NCBI GenBank assembly: GCA_930367215.1
Contig: OV884056.1
Span: 282,144,067-282,208,066, forward strand
From: Pollenia angustigena
Taxonomy: Eukaryota; Arthropoda; Insecta; Diptera; Polleniidae
DNA length: 64,000 bases
Direction: 5' to 3'
In this document: positions 53,345-63,541 of the stretch, in pieces
Layout of the letters: every line of letters begins with the position of its first letter
Position numbering within the stretch: the first letter of the stretch is position 1
Made by a program: the position numbers and the translations under genes
The notes under the pieces: model-generated
What the model was told of the DNA's origin: nothing
The model's database searches: none
Seen by the model: the letters and a program-made list of their open reading frames with translations, nothing else

Positions 53345-53936
53345 AACAAATATAAATATCACAACTGTGGTCGATTATTGAGATAATTTTATATTTTTAA
53401 TGTTTTTTGGGACAGCAGCATGAAAATGTGCAAAACAAGCCGTTGGGTGTAACTAAAATTTGCATTTTGTACAACCAAACTCAGTTTTGCTTCACATTGT
53501 CCAAAACGGCCAAGCTGAATAATATGGCTTATCATATGGTCAAAGCTCTCCATGCGCTTTGCCATTTCCTGTGCATTTGTGACAACTTTTTCTCTTACAC
53601 CAATGCTTCAACACATGAAATAAAATTTACTCATGATTGGAGATCCTTAAGATTTTCTTAGCATGCAGTGTAAATTCCTGGCATTCACCATAGCAGCATC
53701 CAAAGCATTAGTAAGAAGGCCTCGGCTCTTGCATATAAAATATAAAACATTCCAAATTCCCTTCTATGACAACAGAGAAGAGAAGGAGTAACATTTTTTG
53801 TTATATTTTTTCGCACAAGCAAAAGCAAAATAATTTTTTTTGATCCCGTTACCATTCTTATGTAACTGCAAAAGAAGCGAGAGCAATGACAACGTGTGTA
53901 AAAAGATATGAGAGTGGAATAAAGCGAGCAAGCCTT
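53345..53936. other. intergenic, nothing recognised
   Basis: The frames at 53407-53661 and 53685-53967 show no conserved motif. Confidence 0.35.
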
Positions 53937-54704
53937 GTAAAGAGCCAATGTTGAATGTAAACCTCACCTTATTATGGCTTATTATTAATATGGGCGTTCA
54001 AATCAAAATGCATATCGTGCACTTCGGGATTCAGTGATGAGGCACATTTTCACCTCAGTGGATTCGGCAATAAGCAGAGTTGCCGCATTTGGGCGAATGA
54101 TAATCCAAGAGTGATTTTCGAAAAACTAATGCGCTCACAAGAGTGACTCTTTGGTGAGGCTTATGGGCTGGAGGCATCATCGGGCCGTATTTTTTCCAAA
54201 ATGAGGCCGGTCTGGCAGTTACTGTGAATGGTGTTCGCTATCGTGAGATGATAACGAACTTTTTATGGCCCGAATTGGAAGATATGGATGTGGACGATAT
54301 GTGCTTTCAACAGGACGGTGCCACAACGAATTCAATGGCCGTGTTATCTCACGTGGTGGCGATGTCAATTGGCCGCCAAGATCATTTGATATGACACCGT
54401 TGGTCTTCTTTCTTTGGCAGAAAAGGTGTACGTCGATAAGCAAGCATCAATTCAAGAGCTATAGGATGAGATAATTCGGCCCATTAACGGCATAGAACCT
54501 CAATTATGCCTCAGCGTCATCGAACATTTAGACCATCGGATGGTGGTGTACCGCCGAGGTCGCGGCGGCCATTTGGCCTATATTTTGTTCCATACATGAT
54601 TGAATCATACCAACATTTTCATAATAAAAATAAATGACAATAACTTCCTAATAATTGGTGTTTTATTCAAAATCAACATCAACCCTTAAAATTTAACCAT
54701 CCTT
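53937..54704 (+). mobile_element. internally deleted mariner-like copy
   Basis: Both ends match the full-length element at 61678-62971: left 'gtaaagagccaatgttgaat', right 'aacatcaacccttaaaattt'. Transposase pieces remain in order (ATGGGCGTTCAAATCAAAAT, then 'attcagtgatgaggcacatt', 'gtgaatggtgttcgctatcg', 'gatatggatgtggacgat', 'ggtcgcggcggcc'). Large deletion after 54025 (about 375 bases relative to the long copy) and smaller ones near 54322 and 54420. Cannot encode transposase. Its right end retains 'ttaaccatcctt', lost in the long copy. Confidence 0.85.
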
Positions 54705-55103
54705 TTCATCAAAAAGATGGAAAAGGCCCTCTAGAAGGCATCCGTACTGCTTCCTTTTCCCGCTTTGACAGATTCAACGTACATAGTGAAATAAGCACAC
54801 AACACACACATCAATGCATGCAATAAATAAATTTTTTAATTTTTGGTTTTCAAATAATCTTGTGTTTTAGAACTCTTTAAGAGCGAAGTGGGTAGAAAAA
54901 TACCCATGGTCTAGGGGCCAAGGTTTGACAGGTAAAAAAACAACGCAATGTCAATATAAATGCCCATCATAGCAAATGTGTGAAATTTTATCAAAATCGT
55001 TCCACGAAATCGGGGTTCAGTCTTTATTGGGTTAATAAAAGTTTATTAAATTTAATAATTGTTTATAAATACGGGGGTAAGAGTTTGGTGAGAATATTTT
55101 TTA
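54705..55103. other. intergenic spacer
   Basis: Nothing certain. 54868-55034 is bounded by TTAA-containing sequence and carries 'gcgaagtgggtag', perhaps a fragment related to 52937-53340. Confidence 0.3.
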
Positions 55104-55484
55104 GCCTTCGCTTTCATAATCCCTACCCGGGTAGAGAAGGCGACTTTCAAATAGCTGAGCGAGTTTTCATCAAATCTGAAAATGCCACCGCGTCAGTTAT
55201 CAAATTTTCGACTTTAAGCAGAAAATCCAAACAAAAATGATTTTACTGCAGAACTTCTTACTTTTTTTTTGTAATTTTATCTTTTTTTCTACGTAAGTTA
55301 ATAGTATCTACCCAGGTAGGTATATCGAAATTTGTATGAACACTTACATTTCCCAATATAATTATCTGAAACTTTTAGAAAACCAATATATCATGTAAAT
55401 AAATGTGTTTTCGTTTGTTGAAATTTAAAATTTACAAAAAAATTAAAAAAAGTATATATGAATGTATGCAATATTTATTTACGC

Positions 55485-55901
55485 AAATTGTGAGAAGATG
55501 ATGATGGGCCCATATGACAATCTTCACACTTTGTCTGGGTGAAGCTGTGTTCAACGCATACGGGCTTCTTGCATTTGACACATGCTTGCCGTGCAGCTCT
55601 CTTTCTTTTAGAACAAAGGGAGCACATGTAGCACCAACATTTTTGTTTGATGCGCCAACTTGCATCTCGTTTCGGGACATCATCAAACCATTAAATATTT
55701 TTCCACTCAAAAAGGTTAAAAAATATATCTAAAATACATTCAACGGCTGTCTTGATGGCAATCTCCTTGATTGCCATTGGTCTTTGGGCTCGGACCCTAA
55801 TTTGTGGAACACAAAGCTCTTCACCCAAGCTCTGTATAAATTTTCTACGTCGCGATTTCTTTACCGCACTATGTGGACTGTTGGTGACGTATTTTATATG
55901 A
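55485..55901 (-). pseudogene. piggyBac transposase, C-terminal part with zinc-binding tail
   Basis: Minus strand, one open frame to a stop at ~55487: KKSRRRKFIQSLGEELCVPQ, IRVRAQRP, then WFDDVPKRDASWRIKQKCWC, and CSKRKRAARQACVKCKKPVC followed by VEHS, then KCEDCH. The cysteine/histidine pattern C..C…C..C….C…H is the zinc-binding domain that binds the transposon ends in piggyBac. The track's 92-codon frame (55432-55710) is another frame over the same DNA. An in-frame stop lies before WFDDV. Confidence 0.8.
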
Positions 55902-56923
55902 GGCCGTCAGCGCAAAAGTGGTGTAAGCCTCAATTTTTCATACCCTGACTTATCTACGCCAAATTGATTAAAACTGCGAAAATAAAATAAGAAACTAGTT
56001 TATCTCTTGTTTAACCAATCACTTACAGAAAGCGTTGCAAAAGTTTGTGTTGCAGTTATATATTTTTGGTATACTTGTAATACAAAAGTAGCCATAAGCC
56101 AAACAAATATGGGCATTTCCTGGGGCCACGAACGTACGTTCGTACGCTTTTGATGTACAAATAATATAGAAAACTAAACTTTTCCTAGCATTTCTTTTTT
56201 CGATTCGATAGCATTTGGGTAGCTCTATGTTAAGTGCAAAAGATGGATTTCACCGAGTTTAAGTTTTCATAATAAGAGTTATAAACGTGTGGTCACGAAC
56301 GTACGCAAAATAGAAGTCAACTTTGGCTGACAGTAGTGAAATGTAAAAATCTGCGCAATGGAACGGAATATTCAAAAGTGATTAATTTATTTTAAAAGTG
56401 TATTAATGTAGGTTTCCATCCAGTATTTACAAAATAAAATATCTCTCTTGGTTTTTATTAAACTGGCTTATTAACCGGTCGCGAATGTACGTGTCGCGAA
56501 CGTACGATTTTTCCATATGTTTTTATTATTATCACCACGCATTTTCGTATAAATATCTTAAAATTTCCTAAACAAAAAACTAAATACTCCTTTTACAATT
56601 GACTGCAATGGAGAGATTATGAAGAAAGAGTGTAAACATAACATATTTCTTGCTTGTAAAATAGGTATATAAAAATGTCTTTAAAAGTAGAAAATACAGA
56701 AATATATAAAATTTTCCAGTTTCCAGCCCAATTTCCTCAAGTAAAACAGCTGAGATATGCTATGAAACCATTCTTTTATAAGAACAAAGACTTTTTTATA
56801 ATAAAAAACAATAAAAGACGATGATAATCAACATTTTATTTTTTCATCCTGGTAGACCTTTCTGGGGAAATGCCCATATGAAATAAATATAGTGTGACCT
56901 ACACCATTTTTGAGCTGACGGCC
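55902..56923. mobile_element. nested element with GGCCGTCAGC ends
   Basis: The left end GGCCGTCAGCGCAAAAGTGG plus 'tgtaagcc' and the inverse of 'cctacaccatttttgagctg' plus 'acggcc' on the right form ~28-bp termini with 24 or so matches. Flanks 'ttatatga' and 'ttatacat' share TTATA, which may be a decayed 8-bp duplication as in hAT elements. It splits the piggyBac frame exactly. It carries a further nested element at 56109-56877. Confidence 0.7.
56109..56877. mobile_element. inner nested element with ATGGGCATTTCC ends and 'acgaacgtacg' repeats
   Basis: Left ATGGGCATTTCCTGGGG, right its inverse 'ggggaaatgcccat'. The motif 'cgcgaa.gtacg'/'cacgaacgtacg' occurs at 56128-56147 (as the palindrome gaacgtacgttc), 56294-56306 and twice in 56478-56505, all toward the left half. 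CpG-rich relative to neighbours. Non-coding. It could alternatively be an inner repeat of the GGCCGTCAGC element rather than a separate insertion. Confidence 0.5.
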
Positions 56924-57160
56924 TTATACATATATGCTGCCAGGGCCGAGATATTCAACATGTTGTAAAACATCGCAAAAGGCCAACGAGTTGTTTCCAT
57001 TTTTGTGGTATAATGGGACACCATTTTATCCATTGCGTTCACACTGTTCTTGGTTTAATTATAAAACAAAATCATTTCTGGCTTTTGTTTTATATGGGAC
57101 ACAGCTGAATCTCGATGCATGGGCGATAGCAACACTACAGCTCTTCGTAGTAGAAAAAAG
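56924..57160 (-). pseudogene. piggyBac transposase, region around the last catalytic Asp
   Basis: Minus-strand reading: AVVLLSPMHRDSAV, then KQKPEMILFYN, a stop in place of Lys, TKNSVNAMDKMVSHYTTKME, and TRWPFAMFYNMLNISALAAY. The family pattern is VLLLST.H, KPEI..YN.TKGGVD..D.M and RWP...F.N..D...LNA. MDKMV holds the third catalytic Asp. The protein resumes beyond the nested element at 55901. The + strand frame 56934-57167 is antisense to this. Confidence 0.82.
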
Positions 57161-57313
57161 CAAATAAATTACCTAAAGTATAAGTTTTTAATAATATTTC
57201 TTTTTGCCTTGTTTGACATTGCTTGTATATTTCCCCATATAAAATTAAGAAAATATTATTATATCTACCCGGGTAGATACTATGTGTTGACGTAATAAAA
57301 TTCTTCATGAAAG

Positions 57314-58498
57314 CGAAGGTTTAATGCCTACAACAGAAACAGAATGCTTTTACTTTGCAACGACAGTATTATAACGAATATGCTTTCCAGAACAAATACA
57401 ATCTATGGCAATATTATTAATCTCTTTCCAAAGTTAATTTTAAATTTTCTAAAAAAATTAGAACATTTTGTAAGAAATTTACAATATTGATGATTGTTTC
57501 TTTCCGCAACTAGCCAAGTGTAAACTTGATATAAATTTGTCTATAAGTGTCAATATATGTACATACATATATAAAAAAAAGGTTTTATGTTTATCAAACA
57601 GTCACAGAAATGAATAATTGTCAAAAGCAAAAATATCACTTTTGTAAAAGTTGTTCTACGATTGCTCTTCCTACCTTTATTTTATTAACACAAAATCAAA
57701 ATTTTTTTGCTTGACTGGTTTTTTAAATAAACGGTTTAATTAACTCTAATTTCAAAAAAAAGTTTTGTAGCAGATATGACCTAAACTGTCTTTCAACATA
57801 AAAGTTTGATTAGTTTCAATTAAATTCATTATTAATTACATTTTTTTGTGAAAAAAAATGATTTATTTTTCTTTTGGTTATTAAGTCGATGAAAAAGCAT
57901 TTATTTTAAATTTTCAGGTGCTTTAAAAAGTTGGAAATAAAATCAAAAACTTTTTGTATCTTCGAAAAAAAATGTTGTTTTTAAATTTTATTGAAAAAAA
58001 AAATATGTTTTGCCGCAGCAAAATAAAAGAAACAAGAAAAAATTATACGTACAACTTGTTGAATATTATTTAATTCATAAGTCCCTGTATTAAATTTTCT
58101 TTTTACCAAAATATTTTCTTGATAAATAAATCTCTTTCAATGTTTACAGATATAAATGATACCACTCTGCGTATGATTAATACTTATTTATATACGCTTT
58201 GGGGAGACAATATTTGGTACTTATACGCCCCAGTAGTCAAACAGACAAATGGCTTACAAGTCATTCATTTAATCTTCTTATAACAACAACTATACGTACA
58301 ATTGTTTTTTTGAAACAAATTCTTCAAGGATGTTTGAGGTCTTCTTAATTTTGTATGTTTTTGTATTTTTTATACAAAAAAATATTTTTCTTTCCCCTTT
58401 TTTTCCGTGTCATCATAATGCTTGTCATTAGTTTGGAAATTTTTTACATTTTATTTTTGTTTGTTTTTTACGTACTATTAAAATCCAATAAAGTTATT
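57314..58498. other. intergenic, nothing recognised
   Basis: AT-rich with no open frame over 60 codons and no repeat matched. Confidence 0.45.
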
Positions 58499-58625
58499 GG
58501 CCCATATTCATAGTCAAAAATAAAGTCGACTTTTTCTAAAGTCGACTTTAAAACAATGATGTTGACATTATTTAAAGCCGGTTTTAACTAAAAGTCGTCT
58601 TTATTTTTGGCTATGAATATGGGCC
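58499..58625. mobile_element. 127-bp palindromic MITE, GGCCCATATTCATAG ends
   Basis: GGCCCATATTCATAGTCAAA, then 'aataaagtcgac', is inverted at the other end ('gtcgtctttatttttggc', 'tatgaatatgggcc'), ~27-bp arms. Inner 'aagtcgacttt' is palindromic. Non-coding. Confidence 0.8.
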
Positions 58626-58899
58626 ATTGTGTTTTAAGCAGTATTCCATTGAAAATTATATTTATTGTATGACAATCAATCTTTTGAGTTTTTTTTTTTA
58701 TTTTAAGTTAATTTATGCAGCTTAAAAAACGTAAGTTTATTTTTTATCCTTTTTAGCAAAATCAATACCATCTACTTTATAAGGGTTTCTATATGGATAC
58801 AAAACCCCGCATTTCGCGGGAAAAAGATTTTTAAAATTCCTGGGAATTTCCTTAGAAAAAACCTTTAAATATTAATTTCGAATGTAATAAAACAAAATG

Positions 58900-59340
58900 T
58901 GGGAATAATTTTAGATCTTGTTAAAGAGTACTTTTCACTGTCACCCAGGTCGTACTTATTTTGAGGAAAATATAAACCGGTCATTATATGTTGTTATTGT
59001 TTTTTTTGAAAATTTTCAAACAATAATTAGATCAGCGAATAATTTACGTAAAATACTGAAGACTTTGTGGGATAGTAAAGAGAGCGGAACAATATTTTAT
59101 TTCTTCAAAGGCTTTTCTTATGGCGTTTACTATTCGATGACTTTGTTCAATTGTGCTGTGTTCTCTTCTGAAGCTGAATTGTTGGTTACGAAAACATCTA
59201 TTTCCATTTAAAATTGGGGTTAATTTTGAAACTAAATGCTTCTTAAACAGCTTTGATAATTAGATAATAAGCTTATATGCCATTAAATTCTCAAGTAAAG
59301 CTTATTTTCGAGCACTGATTATAAACCTTTTGTAAAACCT
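58900..59340 (-). mobile_element. jockey-type LINE reverse transcriptase fragment
   Basis: The minus strand gives LSKLFKKHLVSKLTPILN, NQQFSFRREHSTIEQSHRIV and NAIRKAFEEIKYCSALF, i.e. the RT palm block 'YRPISLL…Q.GFR..HST..Q..R' of jockey/F-type LINEs, broken by several stops. The 97-codon + strand frame (58918-59211) is antisense. Ends undefined. Confidence 0.7.
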
Positions 59341-59539
59341 TATTTTTGATAGACATTCAGAACAGCATGTGAGTAAAAAATGTTTTCAAGTCAGATGTAT
59401 TAAAAATATCGTGTATGATGGGCTTAAGTAACATACGGACTTGTTATACTTTATGAAAAAGTTAGTTCATGTGCTGTGCAAAAAATGTTCAAACATTTTC
59501 ATCACAACGGGCTCCCGACGCTTCCAAAATAAACCTAAC

Positions 59540-60792
59540 CAGGCAGAAATTACGACTCTTCTAAATATTATGTACCGCCACAACCCTGTAAATACAAAAT
59601 TGTGACTCTACCAAAAATATGGTACCATCACAACACTGTAGATACAAAATTACAACCTTAGTTCTTTAATACCGTTTTTACATAAGATTCAACACCGGTA
59701 CAACACCCTAAACACAAATATACGACTTTAGTTTTTTAAAGTCGTATTTATCATAAAACTATACCGCTACAACACTGTATATTAGACTGCCAGTTATTTT
59801 TCAAAGGAATTTGTTTCACGCCAAGTCTTAGATTGGTTCGAATTGCTAAAAAATGGTCCGTTGAAAATTTGAGCTCAATCGGATGAAGGGATAGGGTGCC
59901 CATAGCCCCCCCCCCCAAAATTTGCAAAATACCTGATTTTTGACTTTGAACGTCAATAACTTTGTTAATATTTATTTTACAAAAAAAATTGTTGGTAAAA
60001 GCTATAGATCAAACTCAGAGGAGCAATTTCGCTTATTTTTTTTTTAATTCAGTAGATATCAGAGATACAAAAAAAATTTGTGAGCAAAAGTTGTTCCTCT
60101 GAGTTTGATGTATCACTTTTACAAACAATTTTTTTTTTTTTTTGTAAAATAAATATTAACAAAGTTATTGACAATCAAAGTCAAAAATCAGGTATTTTGC
60201 TAATTTTGGGGAAGCTATGGGCACCCTATCCCTTCACCCGATTGAGCTCAAATTTTCAAGGGACTATTTTTTTTTAGCAATTAGAACCAATCTGGGGGTT
60301 GGTGTGAATCAGATTACTTCAAAAAAATTTTCCCATATAGATAATTGGCACTCTACTGTATATACAAGAATTAAACCTTTATTTCCTAGTACCGTGTTTA
60401 TAATAATTCTATACCGCTACAACGCTGTAAATACAAAAATTAAGTCTTATTAATTAAATAGTGTATTAAAATGAAAACACAAAAACTATTTTAGGTTAGA
60501 AAATATACAAATTTTTGCTTGTTTATTTAGCGAATTTATATTTGTAACAATTTGAAAATAAGAGTCGGAAGACGGTTGTGACTACGTTGTAAATTCGTGA
60601 ATCCAACATTGTAAATTAAAATTTACAGTACTGTGACAACACTAAAAAGAAGAGTCGGAAGACGCACATTTGGCGTTATCATTTTAATATTGTGACAACA
60701 TTGTAAATTTGGTAAACAGTACGTTGTATTGTTGTTGATAGTACCCCCTGCAACGTCGGTACAGCGTCGTGGTGATTGTCTTTTTCTGCCCG
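59540..60792. mobile_element. MITE with CAGGCAGAAA ends and tandem 'ccgctacaacactgtaaata' units
   Basis: The left 'caggcagaaattacgactct' and the inverse of the right 'tttttctgcccg' are the borders. Inside, ~85-bp units ('caacactgtaaatacaaaat', 'tacgactttagttttttaa', 'taccg.ttttata…ccgctacaac') repeat about four times on the left and once after the inner palindrome. The right half has 'agagtcggaagacg' twice and many 'acattgtaaatt' words. Interrupted by the palindrome at 59781-60362. Confidence 0.55.
59781..60362. mobile_element. foldback element, ~250-bp arms
   Basis: The left arm 'tattagactgccagttattt' through 'gagctcaatcggatgaaggg', 'atagggtgcccatag' and 'tgatttttgactttgaacg' is inverted on the right ('caaagtcaaaaatcaggta', 'ctatgggcaccctatccctt', 'ataattggcactctactgta'). 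Centre ~60030-60080. Includes an 11-C run at 59910. The frames 60080-60453 are side products. Confidence 0.75.
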
Positions 60793-61677
60793 GGGTTGTT
60801 TACAATTTTCTATTTTATGCCATATTTTATCCAAATGCACTGCTAAAATCAAAACTTTAAAAAGATTTTTGTATGACCCAATATGTTTCTTATAACTGTG
60901 TAAAGGGAATCCTGCGATTCGTTACTGTTATGGAAAATATACCTTAAAAAACAAACTAAAACAAACTAATTCTTGACGATTCTCAGAAGTTTTTTGGGTT
61001 CTGTAGAATTGCTTTTGAAATTTAAAAATAAATATAAGTTGGTTTGTTTTATACAATTAAAAAATATATATCGTCCCCTTAATATAACAATAGCGTATGT
61101 GATCATACGCTATTATTTTTTTATTGCATATTTAGAATCTCCGTCATTGATTTTATGTCGGGTCAAAATGTCGTTGGAAAAAATAGTGTATAATTTCTTG
61201 TTCCAAATTTTTCTTTAATAAGTGTGTAAGTCTATATGCGCTATTTTACTTGAAATTGCCACTCCAAAGTTGTAAAAAGTATAATAGTGTGTACGCATTA
61301 TACTCCATTTTAGCCTGTGGAAAAAAATACAATTTATGGAAACTTTTACTCATAAAATTGACTATTATTTGAGAAATCGTTTCATTCCGACCATCGAAAG
61401 CTGCATGATCTCCAAAATTTGTGCAAGAAGAATGTAGTTCCGAGCCACGACGCAGTCATTTTCTTTTTAACTTACAAGGTGGAAAGAAGCGAAATTTTTA
61501 AGATGAGCCAGATGTAGCAGAGGAAGAGAAAGAAGACGAATGAACTTCTAGTTATTTTTGATTTACGCAATGTATACCTTAATTTGTCATAATTTTTTGT
61601 TTATAATAACCGAAATTGGAAAGTAATGAATATGTATGTAATGTTACAAATTGATATTTTTGAGATTAAATATTAAA
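60793..61677. other. intergenic with one faint degenerate ORF
   Basis: At ~61396-61540 a + frame reads KLHDLQNLCKKNVVPSHDAV, ending in an acidic run (EEEKEDE) in another frame. It looks like decayed protein but is not identified. Otherwise plain AT-rich DNA. Confidence 0.3.
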
Positions 61678-62971
61678 GGGTGGTTAAATTGTAAGGGCCG
61701 ATGTTGAATGTGAACCACACCTAAACGCCAAGTTTTTTTCCGAATTTTATTTGACATTTCTCTATTTCAGACTTACTCAATTTGAACCATGGAGAGATAC
61801 ACAATCCAACAACGTGTTAAAGTTATCCAGACTTATTATGAAAATGGGCGTTCAAATCAAAATGCATATCGTGCACTTCGTGATTTTTTTGGTCAATTTG
61901 ATCGTCCAAATGTGCGTACAATCGCAAAAATCGTGGAAAAATCCGAGCAAACCGGGTCTGTAGAAGATGTGAGAACACCAGTGCATGCTCGTACAGCTCG
62001 TACTGCAGGAAATATTGCTGCTGTTCGCGATAGTGTGGGTGAAGAGCCGTCCACCTTAACTCGTCGTCGTGCCCAACAATTGCACCTCTCACGCTCGTCG
62101 TTGATGAACATTATGCATAAAGACTTGCATTTACACGCTTACAAGGTGCAATTGGCTCAAGAACTAAAGCCTCTTGACCATTCCAAACGTCGTGAATGGG
62201 CAGAATGGTGGCAAGAAATGGCAACAGTGGATGATCAATTTTCGAAGAAAATCATCTTCAGTGATGAGGCACATTTTCACCTCAGTGGATTCGTCAATAA
62301 ACAGAAATGCCGCATTTGGGCGAATTAGAATCCAAGAGTGATTGTCGAAAAACCAATGCACCCACAAAGAGTGACTGTTAGGTGCGGTTTATGGGCTGGC
62401 GGCATCATCGGGCCGTATTTTTTCCAAAATGAGGCCGGTCAGGCAGTTACTGTGAATGGTGTTCGCTATCGTGAGATGATAACGAACTTTTTATGGCCCG
62501 AATTGGAAGATATGGATGTGGACGATATGTGGTTTCAGCAGGACGGTGCCACTTGCCACACAGCTAACGAAACAATGGCTCTTTTGCGTAACAAATTCAA
62601 TGGCCGTGTTATCTCACGTAATGGCGATGTCAATTGGCCGCCAAGATCATGTGATTTGACACCGTTGGACTTTTTTCTTTGGGGTTATTTGAAAGAAAAG
62701 GTGTACGTCGATAAGCCAGCAACAATTCAAGAGCTAAAGGATGAAATAATTCGGCACATTAACGGCATAGAACCTCCATTATGCCTCAGGGTCATCGAAA
62801 ATTTGGACCATCGGATGGAGGTGTGCCGCCGTGGTCGCGGCGCCCATTTGGCCGATATTTTGTTCCATACATAATTGAGTAATACCAATATATCATAATA
62901 AAATAAAATTACAATAATTTCCTAAATAGTTTGTGTTTTATTCAAAATCAACATCGGCCCTTGAAATTTAA
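61678..62971 (+). mobile_element. mariner-like transposon, nearly full length
   Basis: The left end 'gggtggttaaattgtaaggg' plus 'ccgatgttga' is matched in inverse at the right end ('tcaacatcggcccttgaaat'), where the last bases are lost and a Helitron end begins at 62975. The internally deleted copy at 53937-54704 keeps the longer right end. It contains a 361-codon transposase frame with one stop. About 1.3 kb, normal for mariner-type elements. Confidence 0.88.
61789..62874 (+). pseudogene. mariner/Tc1-superfamily (IS630-type) transposase, one in-frame stop
   Basis: Cut-and-paste DNA transposase. Start ATG at 61789 (MERYTIQQRVKVIQTYYENG), a helix-turn-helix N-terminus with RTIAKIVEKSEQTGSVED, then RRRAQQLHLSRSSL. 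Catalytic region: IIFSDEAHFHLSG (first Asp), MWFQQDGATCHTA (second Asp), PRSCDLTPLDFFLWGYLKEK (third Asp). I count 36 residues between second and third, so it is near the DD36/37D group rather than classic DD34D. The frame is continuous across 62326-62328, where TAG replaces what is GAT in the deleted copy; otherwise intact. The track splits it there. Right for a recently inactivated element, or one still complemented by others. Confidence 0.9.
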
Positions 62972-62974
62972 TAA

Positions 62975-63250
62975 TCTATATATATATAAAAGAAATGGGC
63001 GTTAGTTACTACGTTTATAACTAGATAACGGCTGGATCGATTTCGATGATTCGTACCAATTTGGAATGGTCTCTAACCAAGTAAGAAGAATAGCAAAAAA
63101 TCTAAAATAGGTGGCGCCATTGAAAAGTACTCAGTATGAATTAAATCGTAAACTGCGCATTTGATGATGCTATGATCTTTAGCAAAGTTGTTGAGCATGA
63201 GCCGGCGAACGCTTATAAGTTGATACGACCAATTTCAGACAGGTTTCGCC
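62975..63250 (+). mobile_element. Helitron 5' end fragment
   Basis: TCTATATATATATAAAAG after an A, then 'agataacggctggatcgatt' and 'tcgatgattc', matches the 5' signature of the Helitron at 15502. No CTAGT-type 3' end is found before the LINE, so it is truncated. It begins a few bases after the mariner right terminus. Confidence 0.6.
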
Positions 63251-63459
63251 TGAAAATGACGCGAAATGAGTTCAATTTTCAATTTCAATTCATATTTTAT
63301 TGATAAATATAACATGGTTAATACACAATAATTTTAATATTATATGTAAGTTAAGAGTTTAGTCTATTTTATATGACTTTTCAACTTAATTATGTTATAT
63401 CTGTACTATGTGATAAATTTCTTAAAAATTAATTTAATAAGTTAAGGAAAAATTTTACA

Positions 63460-63500
63460 AAAACCTTATAAAAAAAAAAAAAAAAAAAAAATAAAAAAGT
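63460..63500. repeat. A-rich tract
   Basis: Run of ~20 A followed by ATAAAAAAG on the + strand. It lies on the wrong strand to be the poly-A of the neighbouring minus-strand LINE. Confidence 0.6.
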
Positions 63501-63541
63501 TTTATAAAAACGGGAAAAGTTGATAGTTAAAAATACACGGT

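Larger units (their letters stand above)
55104..57313 (-). mobile_element. piggyBac-like element, internally deleted and interrupted
   Basis: Inverted ends CCTTCGCTTTCATAA (55104) and 'atgaaagcgaagg' (57301-57313). Subterminal 'ctacccgggtag' palindromes lie at 55133, ~55312 and ~57267. The coding remnant is the C-terminal third of a piggyBac transposase, in two pieces (55485-55901 and 56924-57160) separated by a nested element. CC…GG ends fit the family, but the TTAA duplication is not clean. Without the nested DNA the element is ~1.2 kb, so the N-terminal half of the transposase is deleted. Confidence 0.75.

Noticed and set aside
56934..57167. 77-codon + strand frame
   Set aside because: Antisense to piggyBac transposase residues KPEMILFYN…NMLNISALAAY on the minus strand.
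58918..59211. 97-codon + strand frame
   Set aside because: Antisense to a LINE RT fragment (FRREHSTIEQSHRIV) on the minus strand.
61893..62111. Minus-strand frames over the mariner-like element
   Set aside because: Shadows of the + strand transposase.
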